This document shows, in pieces, positions 21,404-33,617 of a stretch of DNA of 64,000 nt. The notes below the pieces were generated by a model. The model searched no databases and had not been told where the DNA came from. It saw nothing but the letters and a program-made list of their open reading frames with translations. The stretch comes from Acinetobacter piscicola. Lineage in GTDB: Bacteria; Pseudomonadota; Gammaproteobacteria; Pseudomonadales; Moraxellaceae. Each line of letters starts with the position of its first letter. Within the stretch, counting starts at the first letter, position 1. The stretch spans positions 1 to 64,000 of the forward strand of contig NZ_CP048659.1 of the NCBI RefSeq assembly GCF_015218165.1, given 5' to 3'. The position numbers and the translations under genes are program-made.

Positions 21404-21425
21404 TGAAGAACAACTTGTGTGGATT
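21404..21425 (+). other. 16S pre-rRNA processing stem, 5' arm
   Basis: TGAAGAACAACTTGT then GTGGATT are complementary to 23114-23136 just after 16S, with one bulge. Such a stem around 16S is the RNase III cleavage site in other bacteria. Confidence 0.75.
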
Positions 21426-21553
21426 TTTACTGATTGATTGATCGAAATTATTTTCATTGATTGATGGTAGAAATTACTCGAAGTTTATTTGAGAAATTAA
21501 AGTCAGAAAATTGATGAGCCAAGATTTGTACCCTTATAGGTACTAATGATTTT

Positions 21554-23090
<1,537 letters not shown>

Positions 23091-23113
23091 ACGAAAGATT
23101 GACGATCGGTAAG

Positions 23114-23136
23114 AATCCACAACAAGTTGTTCTTCA
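23114..23136 (+). other. 16S pre-rRNA processing stem, 3' arm
   Basis: AATCCAC and ACAAGTTGTTCTTCA pair with 21404-21425 on the other side of 16S, predicted RNase III site. Confidence 0.75.
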
Positions 23137-23149
23137 TTGAAGTATCTGA

Positions 23150-23226
<77 letters not shown>

Positions 23227-23300
23227 TTCTGACGAACACATTATTTAATTGAAAAATTAAATATTGAGTACAGGGAATTAGATATTTTAGATCTTAAGCT

Positions 23301-23376
23301 GGGGACTTAGCTTAGTTGGTAGAGCGCCTGCTTTGCACGCAGGAGGTCAGGAGTTCGACTCTCCTAGTCTCCACCA
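23301..23376 (+). tRNA. tRNA-Ala (TGC)
   Basis: 76-nt cloverleaf: acceptor GGGGACT/AGTCTCC, anticodon TGC at 23334-23336, T-loop TTCGACT, encoded CCA. Second spacer tRNA of the operon. Confidence 0.97.
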
Positions 23377-23737
23377 CATTCTTACGGAATGTTAACTAGC
23401 TAATAAACAAGCAAATAAAATGATAGCTTATAGAGCTTAGTGATAAAGAAGCGTATAATACGCTGCATTGTTATTAAGCTCTGTGATTTATCACAGTTGA
23501 CTGCGATCTGACGAAGACGTAGTGAATCATTAACAGAATATATTTGAGTTGAAATAAATTGTTCATACTCGTTTCAAGTAGGCAACTACAAGAAATGAGT
23601 TACTAGCGATAAAACTGAATCAAGCGTTTTGGTATATGAATTTAGATTGAAGCTGTACGGTGTTTAGATACACAGTACTTCAAACTGTAATGTTGGTTAT
23701 CCTACTTGTAGGGATGAACGACTGTTTGGGGTTGTAT
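23377..23737 (+). other. tRNA-Ala to 23S spacer with 23S processing-stem 5' arm
   Basis: 361 bp, no gene. Its end (23722-23744, CTGTTTGGGGTTGTATAGTCAAG split across the 23S start) is complementary to 26622-26645 past the 23S end, giving the 23S processing stem. Confidence 0.7.
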
Positions 23738-26621
<2,884 letters not shown>

Positions 26622-26630
<9 letters not shown>

Positions 26631-26645
26631 ACAACACCCAAACAG
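26622..26645 (+). other. 23S pre-rRNA processing stem, 3' arm
   Basis: CTTGACTATACAACACCC and following AAACAG are the complement of 23722-23744 with a single-base bulge. Predicted RNase III substrate. Confidence 0.72.
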
Positions 26646-26791
26646 TTGTATGTTTCAATGAATTCAAAGCAAAATGCTTGATTTAGTTCAAAAGCTAGTT
26701 ACAATAGCAACTCAAATTATCCTGTTAATAACTCATTTGGTTGAAAGCCGTGGCATCTAAATAAGACCATAGCGAGTATCCATAACAGTTT

Positions 26792-26906
26792 GCTGGCGAC
26801 AATAGCAAGAGTGAACCACCTGATCCCTTCCCGAACTCAGAAGTGAAACCTCTTAGCGCTGATGGTAGTGTGGGATTACCCATGTGAGAGTAAGTCATCG
26901 CCAGCT
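26792..26906 (+). rRNA. rrf: 5S ribosomal RNA
   Basis: About 115 nt, terminal helix GCTGGCGA/TCGCCAGC, internal CCTGATCCCTTCCCGAACTC typical of bacterial 5S loop regions. Last RNA of the operon. Confidence 0.95.
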
Positions 26907-26917
26907 TTTAAATTTAA

Positions 26918-26950
26918 ACACCCTCAACTGAAAGGTTGGGGGTGTTTTTT
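26918..26950 (+). terminator. rRNA operon terminator
   Basis: ACACCCTCAAC pairs with GTTGGGGGTGT (one G-T pair), followed by six T. Twelve bases after 5S. Confidence 0.93.
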
Positions 26951-27107
26951 ATGGCGGGTGGGAAAGTTTTAGACTGATTAGAATATAATGAATATTAAAT
27001 AACCATCAATAACAGAAACAGGTGATAAAAATTATGCTAAAAAGTATTTTAATTGAAATATTTTTTAAATCTTCCTAAGTCCTTAAAATAAATTAGATAT
27101 AAAAAAG

Positions 27108-27135
27108 AAACCCCATCATCCTGATGGGGTTCTTT
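27108..27135 (-). terminator. Terminator after small ORF
   Basis: CCCCATCA (27111-27118) and TGATGGGG (27122-27129) form the stem; on the minus strand a T-run follows (complement of AAAAAAG). It lies directly after the small leftward ORF at 27140, supporting that ORF as a transcribed unit. Confidence 0.8.
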
Positions 27136-27139
27136 CATA

Positions 27140-27256
27140 TTAGTGAGTTAGATCTGACTCCTGTCGAATCTCACATTCCTGATGCTCAGACTGTTCATTG
27201 TTGTTTTGTGTCTGGGAAACGTCCTGTTCCCTATGTTTATAGAATATGAAATTCAT
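27140..27256 (-). CDS. Candidate small protein, 38 aa
   Basis: A 38-codon leftward ORF, MNFIFYKHREQDVSQTQNNN followed by a Glu/Gln/His-rich tail ending ESDLTH. It has a strong ribosome site (CGGAGAAGC directly before ATG), a TATAAT box about 65 bp upstream, a palindromic operator candidate between them, and a terminator right after the stop. This full transcription-unit layout is the main support; the protein is hydrophilic and of no family I know. It lies after the leftward outer-membrane protein gene, behind that gene's own terminator. Confidence 0.5.
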   Translation of the reverse strand: MNFIFYKHREQDVSQTQNNNEQSEHQECEIRQESDLTH

Positions 27257-27290
27257 GCTTCTCCGAAAAGATGCAATTTGCACCACTAAC

Positions 27291-27308
27291 TGTAAGCATT
27301 TGCTTACA
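27291..27308. promoter_or_regulatory. Palindromic operator candidate upstream of small ORF
   Basis: TGTAAGCA-TT-TGCTTACA has perfect 8-bp arms. It lies just downstream of a TATAAT (27316-27321, minus strand), covering the expected start of transcription, as a repressor site would. A second short palindrome TGCAATTTGCA follows at 27272-27282. Confidence 0.5.
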
Positions 27309-27315
27309 TCGTCAT

Positions 27316-27321
27316 ATTATA
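27316..27321 (-). promoter_or_regulatory. -10 box candidate for small ORF
   Basis: Perfect TATAAT on the minus strand. No good -35 hexamer at 16-18 bp; activator dependence or an UP-like A/T block is possible. Confidence 0.4.
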
Positions 27322-27330
27322 AGTTTTCAA

Positions 27331-27358
27331 TAAAAAAGCAGATCCTATGATCTGCTCT
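27331..27358 (-). terminator. Terminator of the outer-membrane protein gene
   Basis: AGCAGATC and GATCTGCT (27339-27358) form the stem; on the minus strand it is followed by TTTTTTATT. It lies 27 bp past the stop at 27385. Confidence 0.88.
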
Positions 27359-27384
27359 TTGTTTTCTTCTTGGTTTGTTAAATC

Positions 27385-28068
27385 TTAGAAATGTGCATCT
27401 AAGCCGATATATGGACCTTTGAATTCAAATTTCATATCACGTTTGTCCATGTCGTCTAATTCGATATTCATGACACGGTAACCAACTTTTGCACCTAAAT
27501 CCAATAATATGCTTTGTACAAAGTTATATTGAACTTCTGCTTGCGCATCGGTGATTTTGACATCATTGACATTGGTATAAGTTGCTTCAGCTTTGGCACT
27601 GAAACCTGTAAATGGTAATTTTCCACCAACTTCTGCATAAATAATCGGTGAATATTCATCTACATCAACAGATTGACCGAATTGTTTTACATCACCATTT
27701 AAGCGTGTTGCACCTACACCGACATCCGCTTTAACGATATTGTCCAGAATTTCGTAATATAAAATTAAATCAGTATGATCTAAATTAATATCTGTTTTAT
27801 TGATGGTATTGGCTTCAGTTTCGGTATCTAATTTTGTGTATTTCACTTTTACATTTGGAATGATTGGCACAGGATGCTCAAATGCAACAGAGGCTTGTAC
27901 AGTGCCTTTACGATCTAAGTCTTGATCTGCTAATCGTTTTTCATCAATATTGGCTTTGCCATCTACATTCCAATAGCTGATGTCACCTTTTAAGCCAATA
28001 AAATCGGCTTGTGCGAATGAGCTTAATCCTAAAACTGCAATAAACACAGGTAATTGTTTTAACTTCAT
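27385..28068 (-). CDS. TIGR04219-type outer membrane beta-barrel protein
   Basis: A 227-aa precursor with signal peptide MKLKQLPVFIAVLGLSSFAQA, then a chain of alternating-residue strands and a C-terminal Phe (GLDAHF) as recognised by the Bam machinery. The pattern of a first strand FIGLKGDISYWNVDG and the strand DLILYYEILDNIVKADVGVGATRL fits the TIGR04219 family of small outer membrane proteins. Function unknown; 8-10 strands expected. It has its own terminator and is divergent from the aldehyde dehydrogenase. Confidence 0.87.
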   Translation of the reverse strand: MKLKQLPVFIAVLGLSSFAQADFIGLKGDISYWNVDGKANIDEKRLADQDLDRKGTVQASVAFEHPVPIIPNVKVKYTKLDTETEANTINKTDINLDHTDLILYYEILDNIVKADVGVGATRLNGDVKQFGQSVDVDEYSPIIYAEVGGKLPFTGFSAKAEATYTNVNDVKITDAQAEVQYNFVQSILLDLGAKVGYRVMNIELDDMDKRDMKFEFKGPYIGLDAHF

Positions 28069-28205
28069 AAGATCCTCTGACTGAATAGATGTATTGTGCT
28101 GAATTGTTACTTAAATACATTTCATAGTTTTATAAACTAAGGGCATGATATAGAGGTTTCAGCCATTTTGCATTATGAGAATATAGATAATAAAGGAGAT
28201 GAAGT

Positions 28206-29636
28206 ATGGCAGGGTTAGAATTCCCATTATATGTGGCAGGGAAGCCTGTAAAAACAGGACAATGGCTTGAGGTTAATGATAAGTTTTCGGGTCAACTTTA
28301 TGCAAAAGTTGCTTTGGCCGATGACAAAATCTTAGACAAAGCGATCAGTTCAGCAGTCAAAGCAGAACAAGAGATGGCAAATTTAAAACCATTTCAAAAG
28401 CAAAAAATTCTTTTACATTGCGTCAATCGTTTTAAAGAAATGCGTAGTGAATTGACGGCATTATTAATCGCAGAAGGTGGAAAACCTAAACTTGCTGCCG
28501 CAGCAGAAGTAGAACGATTAATTAATACTTTTCAAATCGCAGCTGATGCTGTTACTACAATCGATGATGGTCGCTTGATGCCTTTGGCTGTGACTGCAGC
28601 AGCTTCGGCTTATCGGGGGATGGTACAACATGTTCCAATTGGTGCAGTGTCTTTGATTAGCCCATTTAATTTTCCATTGAATTTAACTGCTCATAAAATT
28701 GCACCTGCAATTGCTGCAGGTTGTCCATTTGTTTTAAAACCTGCAAGTTTGACACCAATTTCAGCCTTGAAAATTGCTGAAGTATTGGCAGAAACAGAAT
28801 TGCCTAAAGGGGCTTTCTCTGTATTGCCATGCCCACGTGAACATGCAGATGTTTTAGTGACGGATGACCGTTTTAAACTATTAAGTTTCACAGGTTCTGA
28901 CCAAGTGGGATGGGATATGAAAGCACGTGCAGGCCGTAAGAAAGTCACTTTAGAATTGGGTGGCAACGCAGCGGTTTTGATTGAACCAGATACTGAAATG
29001 ACTGATGCATTGGTGGATCGTGTGATCAGTGGTGCATATAGTCATGCAGGGCAAGTTTGTATTAGTGTACAACGGATTTTGGTGCATTCAGATATTTATG
29101 CCGAGTTTAAGAAGAAAGTTTTAGCGAAATTGAAGAAAATTCATGCGGCAGATCCAAGCTTGGAAACGACGATTGTTGGCCCAATGATCAAAGCGTCTGA
29201 AGCTGTTCGTTTGAAAAAATGGGTAGATAAAGCTGAAAAGAAAGGTGCTAAAATCTTAACTGGTGGTACTCTAAATGGTGTTTTATTTGAGCCTACTTTG
29301 TTGGAAAATGTCGACGAGTCTCTTGAAATTTACCAAAATGAAGCCTTTGGTCCAGTGGCGATTTTAGAAAAATATAAGGATTTTGAAAAAGGGATTGCCA
29401 CAATCAATAAGAGTCGTTTTGGTTTACAAGCAGGTGTTTATACTCAAAATCTAAACAAGATGCTCTATGCATGGGATCATCTCCATGTGGGTGGTGTGAT
29501 TATTAATGATATCCCAACTTTCCGTGTGGACAACATGCCCTATGGCGGTGTGAAAGATTCAGGCTTAGGTCGTGAGGGCATTCAATCGGCGATTCGTGAT
29601 ATGCAGGAAGAACGCCTTTTGGTGATTAAACAATAA
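28206..29636 (+). CDS. Aldehyde dehydrogenase family protein
   Basis: NAD(P)-dependent oxidation of an aldehyde to an acid. The 476-aa protein has the family's catalytic Glu in LELGGNA (E250) and catalytic Cys in GQVCIS (C285), spaced 35 residues apart as usual, the SPFNFPLNL cofactor region, FTGSDQVG, and the late EAFGPV and PYGGVKDSGLGREG motifs. The closest subgroup by motif (phosphonoacetaldehyde / lactaldehyde-type) does not settle the substrate. A strong AAAGGAGATGAAGT precedes the ATG. The gene is followed at 64 bp by the DUF1287 gene, possibly cotranscribed. Confidence 0.92.
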   Translation: MAGLEFPLYVAGKPVKTGQWLEVNDKFSGQLYAKVALADDKILDKAISSAVKAEQEMANLKPFQKQKILLHCVNRFKEMRSELTALLIAEGGKPKLAAAAEVERLINTFQIAADAVTTIDDGRLMPLAVTAAASAYRGMVQHVPIGAVSLISPFNFPLNLTAHKIAPAIAAGCPFVLKPASLTPISALKIAEVLAETELPKGAFSVLPCPREHADVLVTDDRFKLLSFTGSDQVGWDMKARAGRKKVTLELGGNAAVLIEPDTEMTDALVDRVISGAYSHAGQVCISVQRILVHSDIYAEFKKKVLAKLKKIHAADPSLETTIVGPMIKASEAVRLKKWVDKAEKKGAKILTGGTLNGVLFEPTLLENVDESLEIYQNEAFGPVAILEKYKDFEKGIATINKSRFGLQAGVYTQNLNKMLYAWDHLHVGGVIINDIPTFRVDNMPYGGVKDSGLGREGIQSAIRDMQEERLLVIKQ

Positions 29637-29700
29637 TATTTTTAACAGTAATTCATTTATCAAGGAGTCTCGGCTCCTTGTTTTTCTTAGGTATTTTCTA

Positions 29701-30288
29701 ATGACAATAAAATCATTTAAACAATTATCTGTACTATTCGTTGTATCGTTACTCAGTGTGCAAATTTGGGCATTTCAATCTGATAAATTGGTAACCGATG
29801 CACGTTCACAAATTTGGAAAACACTCTATTACGACTCAGCCTATACACAGCTCAAATATCCCATGGGGGATGTACCTTTGGTCAAAGGTGTGTGTACAGA
29901 TGTGGTGATTCGAGCATTACGTCATCAAGGGATTGATTTACAACAACGTATCCACGAAGACATGAAAGCTAATTTTTCTAAGTACCCAAAAAAATGGGGA
30001 TTAAAAGCAACAGATAAAAATATTGATCATCGTCGTGTTCCGAACATTATGACCTATTTTCAACGACAAGGTTATGCAGTTCAGGATCAGCACTATAAAG
30101 CAGGCGATATTGTGGCATGGGATTTAGGCAAAGGGCTGACACATATCGGTATTATTTCTGACAAAACTACGGTACTTTCAAAAGTGCCATTGGTGATTCA
30201 TAACATTGGTTATGGAACGCGTGAAAATGATATTTTAAATGAATATAAAATTATTGGGCATTATCGAATTCCGAGCAATGCGAAATAA
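29701..30288 (+). CDS. yijF: DUF1287 protein (YijF-like)
   Basis: A 195-aa secreted protein: signal peptide to about residue 23 (LLSVQIWA-FQ), then the DUF1287 domain with YPMGDVPLVKGVCTDVVIRALR (Cys65), HRRVPNIMTYF, and GDIVAWDLGKGLTHIGIIS. The Cys early and the His after the Asp-Leu-Gly segment are placed as in NlpC/P60-type cysteine peptidases, so a cell-wall amide-cleaving role is possible, but none is established to my knowledge. The start ATG has TAGGTATTTTCTA just before it, a leader element shared word for word with the symporter gene at 30622. Confidence 0.88.
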   Translation: MTIKSFKQLSVLFVVSLLSVQIWAFQSDKLVTDARSQIWKTLYYDSAYTQLKYPMGDVPLVKGVCTDVVIRALRHQGIDLQQRIHEDMKANFSKYPKKWGLKATDKNIDHRRVPNIMTYFQRQGYAVQDQHYKAGDIVAWDLGKGLTHIGIISDKTTVLSKVPLVIHNIGYGTRENDILNEYKIIGHYRIPSNAK

Positions 30289-30621
30289 AACTTAAGGCTT
30301 AAAAAATAAAAATCTACTAAAGGGGGGAAAGGATAAAAAAATAAGCAATTAATTAGAAAATGTTCATTCTAAAGTCGAATTTAGTGTAGAAATTACAGTA
30401 AAAGGCAAGGAAAACAGGTATTGTTGCGCCATTAAACAATATTTTTTAAGATTTTCTTTAAGCAAGAAATCACAAAAAATATTGGTTTGTAATAACAACA
30501 AAGTGCTCACAAGGTGCTGTTTTATTCAAACAAAAAGAATTTAGGAATTGGACTCCTTTTGCATGTTAAAGATAAACACAATATGCGGCAATGTGGAGTC
30601 CACACATCGTAGGTATTTTCT
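30289..30621. other. Intergenic region before the symporter gene
   Basis: 333 bp, no gene seen. Near the right end lies the palindrome TGTGGA-G-TCCACA (30592-30604), 18 bp before the symporter ATG, a possible operator. Confidence 0.45.
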
Positions 30622-32106
30622 ATGTCAGATAATCGTGAAAGTTGGTCTGCACGATCAGGCTTTATTTTGGCGGCGATTGGTTCAGCCGTAGGTTTGGGTA
30701 ACATTTGGCGTTTCCCTTATGTCGCTTATGAAAATGGTGGAGGTGCATTTTTAGTACCTTACTTAATTGCAATTTTTGCAGCAGGGTTGCCTTTATTATT
30801 TTTAGACTACGCAGTGGGGCACAAATATCGTAAAGCGCCACCAATTGCGTATAAAAAATTAATGAATAGTGAAGCATTGGGGTGGTGGCAAGTCATGGTG
30901 ACTTTGGTCATCGGGATTTACTATGCCAGTGTCTTGTCATGGGCAGGTAGTTATATGTTCTATTCCTTTGGTCAACAATGGGGTAACGATACAGAGGCCT
31001 TTTTCTTTAAAAGTTATTTAGCAAATGGGGAAGGTCTGGCATTTGGTTTTGTACCCACTTTGTTTTTTGGTTTAGTCATTGTATGGGCTGTAGTGATGTT
31101 TATTCTCTATGGTGGTGTACGTCGTGGGGTAGAACTTGCCAATAAAATTTTTATGCCTTTATTGGTCATTTTATTTTCTATCCTTGTGATTCAAGCATTA
31201 CGCTTGCCAGGGGCAACAGAAGGATTAAATGCTTTTTTCACGCCAAATTGGGAAGCCATGACCAATTATAAAGTATGGTTGGCTGCATTTGGTCATATCT
31301 TCTTCTCACTTTCTGTGGGTTTCGGGATTATGTTGACGTATGCATCTTATTTAAATAAAAAAGCCAATATGACGGGTTCAGGTGTTGTTGTGGCATTGGC
31401 AAACTCATCCTTTGAGATTCTGGCAGGGATTGGGGTATTTGCTGCACTTGGTTTTATGGCACAAAGTTCAGGTGTTCCCGTAAAAGATGTGGTTTCAGGG
31501 GGAATTGGCTTAGCCTTTATCGCATTCCCAAAAATCATTTCAAGTATGGGGTCAGGCGGTGACTTATTTGGCTTCTTATTCTTTGCTTCACTTGTCGTAG
31601 CAGGGATTACCTCTATGGTGAGTATTTTACAAGTGCCTATTGCCGCATTTCAGGATAAATTTGGTTGGTCTAAAAATAAAGCTGTAACTATTATTGGTGG
31701 TGTATCTGCTGTCATTTCAACGATTTTATTCTCTACACACAGTGCAATTACTTTTGTTGACATCATCGATTACTTTGCCAATAACATTGGTATTGTCGGT
31801 GGTGGTTTATTGTCGATTATTTTAGTGTCTTGGTTCCGTCGTCCATTGATGGCTCAATTAGAAGCTCATGTGAATCAATACTCAAGTATTAAGCTGGGTA
31901 CTGGTTGGAATTTTCTTCTGACTATTATTACACCGATTTCATTGTTGGTTGCATTATTATTGACGATTAAAGCAATCATCACAGAAGGGTATGGTGGTTA
32001 TCCTGCATTAACTTTATGGTTGATTGGTGGTGGTGTCGTGGCGTTCTTTGTCCTTGGTGCAATCCTTTTAAGTTTGACGAAAGACACAGCGTCGAAGGAG
32101 AATTAA
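30622..32106 (+). CDS. Neurotransmitter:sodium symporter family transporter
   Basis: A 494-aa inner-membrane protein with about 11-12 hydrophobic helices. The N-terminus WSARSGFILAAIGSAVGLGNIWRFPYV is the NSS (SNF) family signature covering TM1 and the Na+ and substrate sites; LeuT is the structural model. It uses the sodium gradient to import amino acids. The next gene encodes a 36-aa single-helix partner of the MetS type, overlapping in context with MetP-MetS of Corynebacterium, which imports methionine and alanine; by this pairing methionine/alanine uptake is likely. Start ATG at 30622 follows GTAGGTATTTTCT. Confidence 0.93.
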   Translation: MSDNRESWSARSGFILAAIGSAVGLGNIWRFPYVAYENGGGAFLVPYLIAIFAAGLPLLFLDYAVGHKYRKAPPIAYKKLMNSEALGWWQVMVTLVIGIYYASVLSWAGSYMFYSFGQQWGNDTEAFFFKSYLANGEGLAFGFVPTLFFGLVIVWAVVMFILYGGVRRGVELANKIFMPLLVILFSILVIQALRLPGATEGLNAFFTPNWEAMTNYKVWLAAFGHIFFSLSVGFGIMLTYASYLNKKANMTGSGVVVALANSSFEILAGIGVFAALGFMAQSSGVPVKDVVSGGIGLAFIAFPKIISSMGSGGDLFGFLFFASLVVAGITSMVSILQVPIAAFQDKFGWSKNKAVTIIGGVSAVISTILFSTHSAITFVDIIDYFANNIGIVGGGLLSIILVSWFRRPLMAQLEAHVNQYSSIKLGTGWNFLLTIITPISLLVALLLTIKAIITEGYGGYPALTLWLIGGGVVAFFVLGAILLSLTKDTASKEN

Positions 32107-32107
32107 A

Positions 32108-32218
32108 ATGAATACATCTGCGATTGTGATGATGATTCTATCGATTGTTTTATTATGGGGTGGGTTGATTTTGGCAACCATTCATTTGGTTAAAAACCCT
32201 GATGAGGCAGAAGATTAA
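32108..32218 (+). CDS. NSS transporter small subunit (MetS-like), 36 aa
   Basis: 36 codons starting two bases after the symporter stop: MNTSAIVMMILSIVLLWGGL, then a short loop and KNPDEAED. One transmembrane helix (about residues 5-27) and an acidic tail: the pattern of MetS-type small subunits encoded directly after NSS symporters. Missed easily because of its size. A terminator follows, so both genes form one operon. Confidence 0.87.
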   Translation: MNTSAIVMMILSIVLLWGGLILATIHLVKNPDEAED

Positions 32219-32239
32219 TTCTTTATCATCAGAATAAAA

Positions 32240-32270
32240 AATGCCCAATCACATGATTGGGCATTTTTTA
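32240..32270. terminator. Bidirectional terminator after the symporter operon
   Basis: AATGCCCAATCA and TGATTGGGCATT (32240-32265) with A- and T-runs on the two sides, between the symporter operon and convergent rsmB. Confidence 0.92.
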
Positions 32271-32306
32271 TGGTATTTAAAAACGAAACATTAGATCGAT
32301 AAATCT

Positions 32307-33617
32307 TTACGCGATTTTTTCAATTCGACAATAATAGAAGCCGTCACCAAAATCCGTTTCAGGCAATAACTGGCGACCATGAATTTGTTTTAATCCCCAA
32401 TTTGCTTCAATTTTGACTTCTTTGGCATCTGTATGATCTGCAAAGAATTGAACCATTTGTTGTTCATTTTCAGCTTTCAAAATCGAGCAGGTGATATAAA
32501 GCAATGTTCCACCAACTTTAAGCTGTTGCCACATCTGATTTAAAATCTTGTGTTGCAAATCTACAGTCTGTTGAATATCACCTGACTGACGCAACAAACG
32601 AATATCAGGATTACGACGCATTACCCCAATGGCTGAACATGGTGCATCAAGCACAATACAATCAACTTGTTCAGGAGCTGTCCAAGTTGTTGCATCCGCA
32701 GTGAGAATTTCAAGCTCACTGATATTGTTGAGTTGCAAACGTTCTAAGTTCTCTGAAACACGAAGTAAACGCTTGGTATCATGATCAAGTGCAATCAATT
32801 TTTTAGGTTGGAATTTTTCCAAAATATGCGCAGTTTTTCCACCTGGTGCGGCGCAGGCATCGACGACAATTTTGTCATTTAAATTAGGTAGCAAAGTTGC
32901 ACAAAGTTGTGCATGTTCATCTTGAACCGAAAAGCCACCTTCTGCAAAACCTGGTAAATGGGTAATATTGGTATTTTGTTCTAGTACGATGCCCACATGA
33001 GACAAATCACATTCATGTGCTTGAATGCCTGCTTCATCTAAAATCTCAAGATATTCATCACGGCTGACTTGACGATCATTCACACGTAATGTTAAAGGTG
33101 CACTTTGTTTTAAGTTATGACATAACTCATCAACATGCTCAGCCCAATCTTTCTTTAAACGTTTAAATAACCAACTTGGCAAACCATGTGCTTGATCTAA
33201 AGCAGCTTGAAATTCTGATGTTTCACGTGAAACACGACGTAAAATTGCATTCACCACACCGCCCATTGCTTCATAACCCAGTTGTTTGGTCGCAGTCACT
33301 GTTTCAGAAATTGCAGCATGGGCAGGAATACGAGTACACAGTAACTGATACAAACCCAAATACAAACAGGTTTCAATCGATGGATTATTTAAAGGTTTAT
33401 TGAGCAAAGGCAAAGTAATGGCTTTGAGCGCATACCATTGACGCAATGTGCCTAAAACTAACTCATGAAATAACGCACGATCACGCTCCGCTACTTGCTC
33501 CAAATTTTGGTGCAAAAAACTATTCAGTGATTTACCATCTTGTACAGACAGTAAAGTGCGAACCACTTGTGCACGTAAATTCACTGTTGATTTTGCAGAG
33601 GAATGTTTTTGGCTCAT
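32307..33617 (-). CDS. rsmB: 16S rRNA m5C967 methyltransferase RsmB
   Basis: RsmB (Sun) methylates C967 of 16S rRNA. The 436-aa protein has an N-terminal NusB-like RNA-binding domain (to about 140, with LHELVLGTLRQW and GVVNAILRR), then the methyltransferase: SAM-binding VDACAAPGGKTAHI, and the two cysteines DAPCSAIGVMRRNPD and LLYITCSILKAENEQQ; the latter Cys is the catalytic one in this family. Its ATG overlaps the fmt stop (ATGA). The codons for VSRETS contain a perfect parS sequence. Confidence 0.95.
   Translation of the reverse strand: MSQKHSSAKSTVNLRAQVVRTLLSVQDGKSLNSFLHQNLEQVAERDRALFHELVLGTLRQWYALKAITLPLLNKPLNNPSIETCLYLGLYQLLCTRIPAHAAISETVTATKQLGYEAMGGVVNAILRRVSRETSEFQAALDQAHGLPSWLFKRLKKDWAEHVDELCHNLKQSAPLTLRVNDRQVSRDEYLEILDEAGIQAHECDLSHVGIVLEQNTNITHLPGFAEGGFSVQDEHAQLCATLLPNLNDKIVVDACAAPGGKTAHILEKFQPKKLIALDHDTKRLLRVSENLERLQLNNISELEILTADATTWTAPEQVDCIVLDAPCSAIGVMRRNPDIRLLRQSGDIQQTVDLQHKILNQMWQQLKVGGTLLYITCSILKAENEQQMVQFFADHTDAKEVKIEANWGLKQIHGRQLLPETDFGDGFYYCRIEKIA
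33219..33234. other. Perfect parS site inside rsmB
   Basis: TGTTTCACGTGAAACA matches the 16-bp palindromic parS consensus at every position. It encodes RRVSRETS in rsmB codons. The site is symmetric, so strand does not matter. ParB binding is inferred from family knowledge. Confidence 0.82.

Larger units (their letters stand above)
20995..21553 (+). promoter_or_regulatory. rRNA operon leader and upstream region
   Basis: 559 bp before 16S rRNA, no gene. An A/T-rich block (about 21000-21180), suited to an UP element, precedes the promoter at 21185-21212. The transcribed leader holds the 5' arm of the 16S processing stem (21404-21425). Confidence 0.7.
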
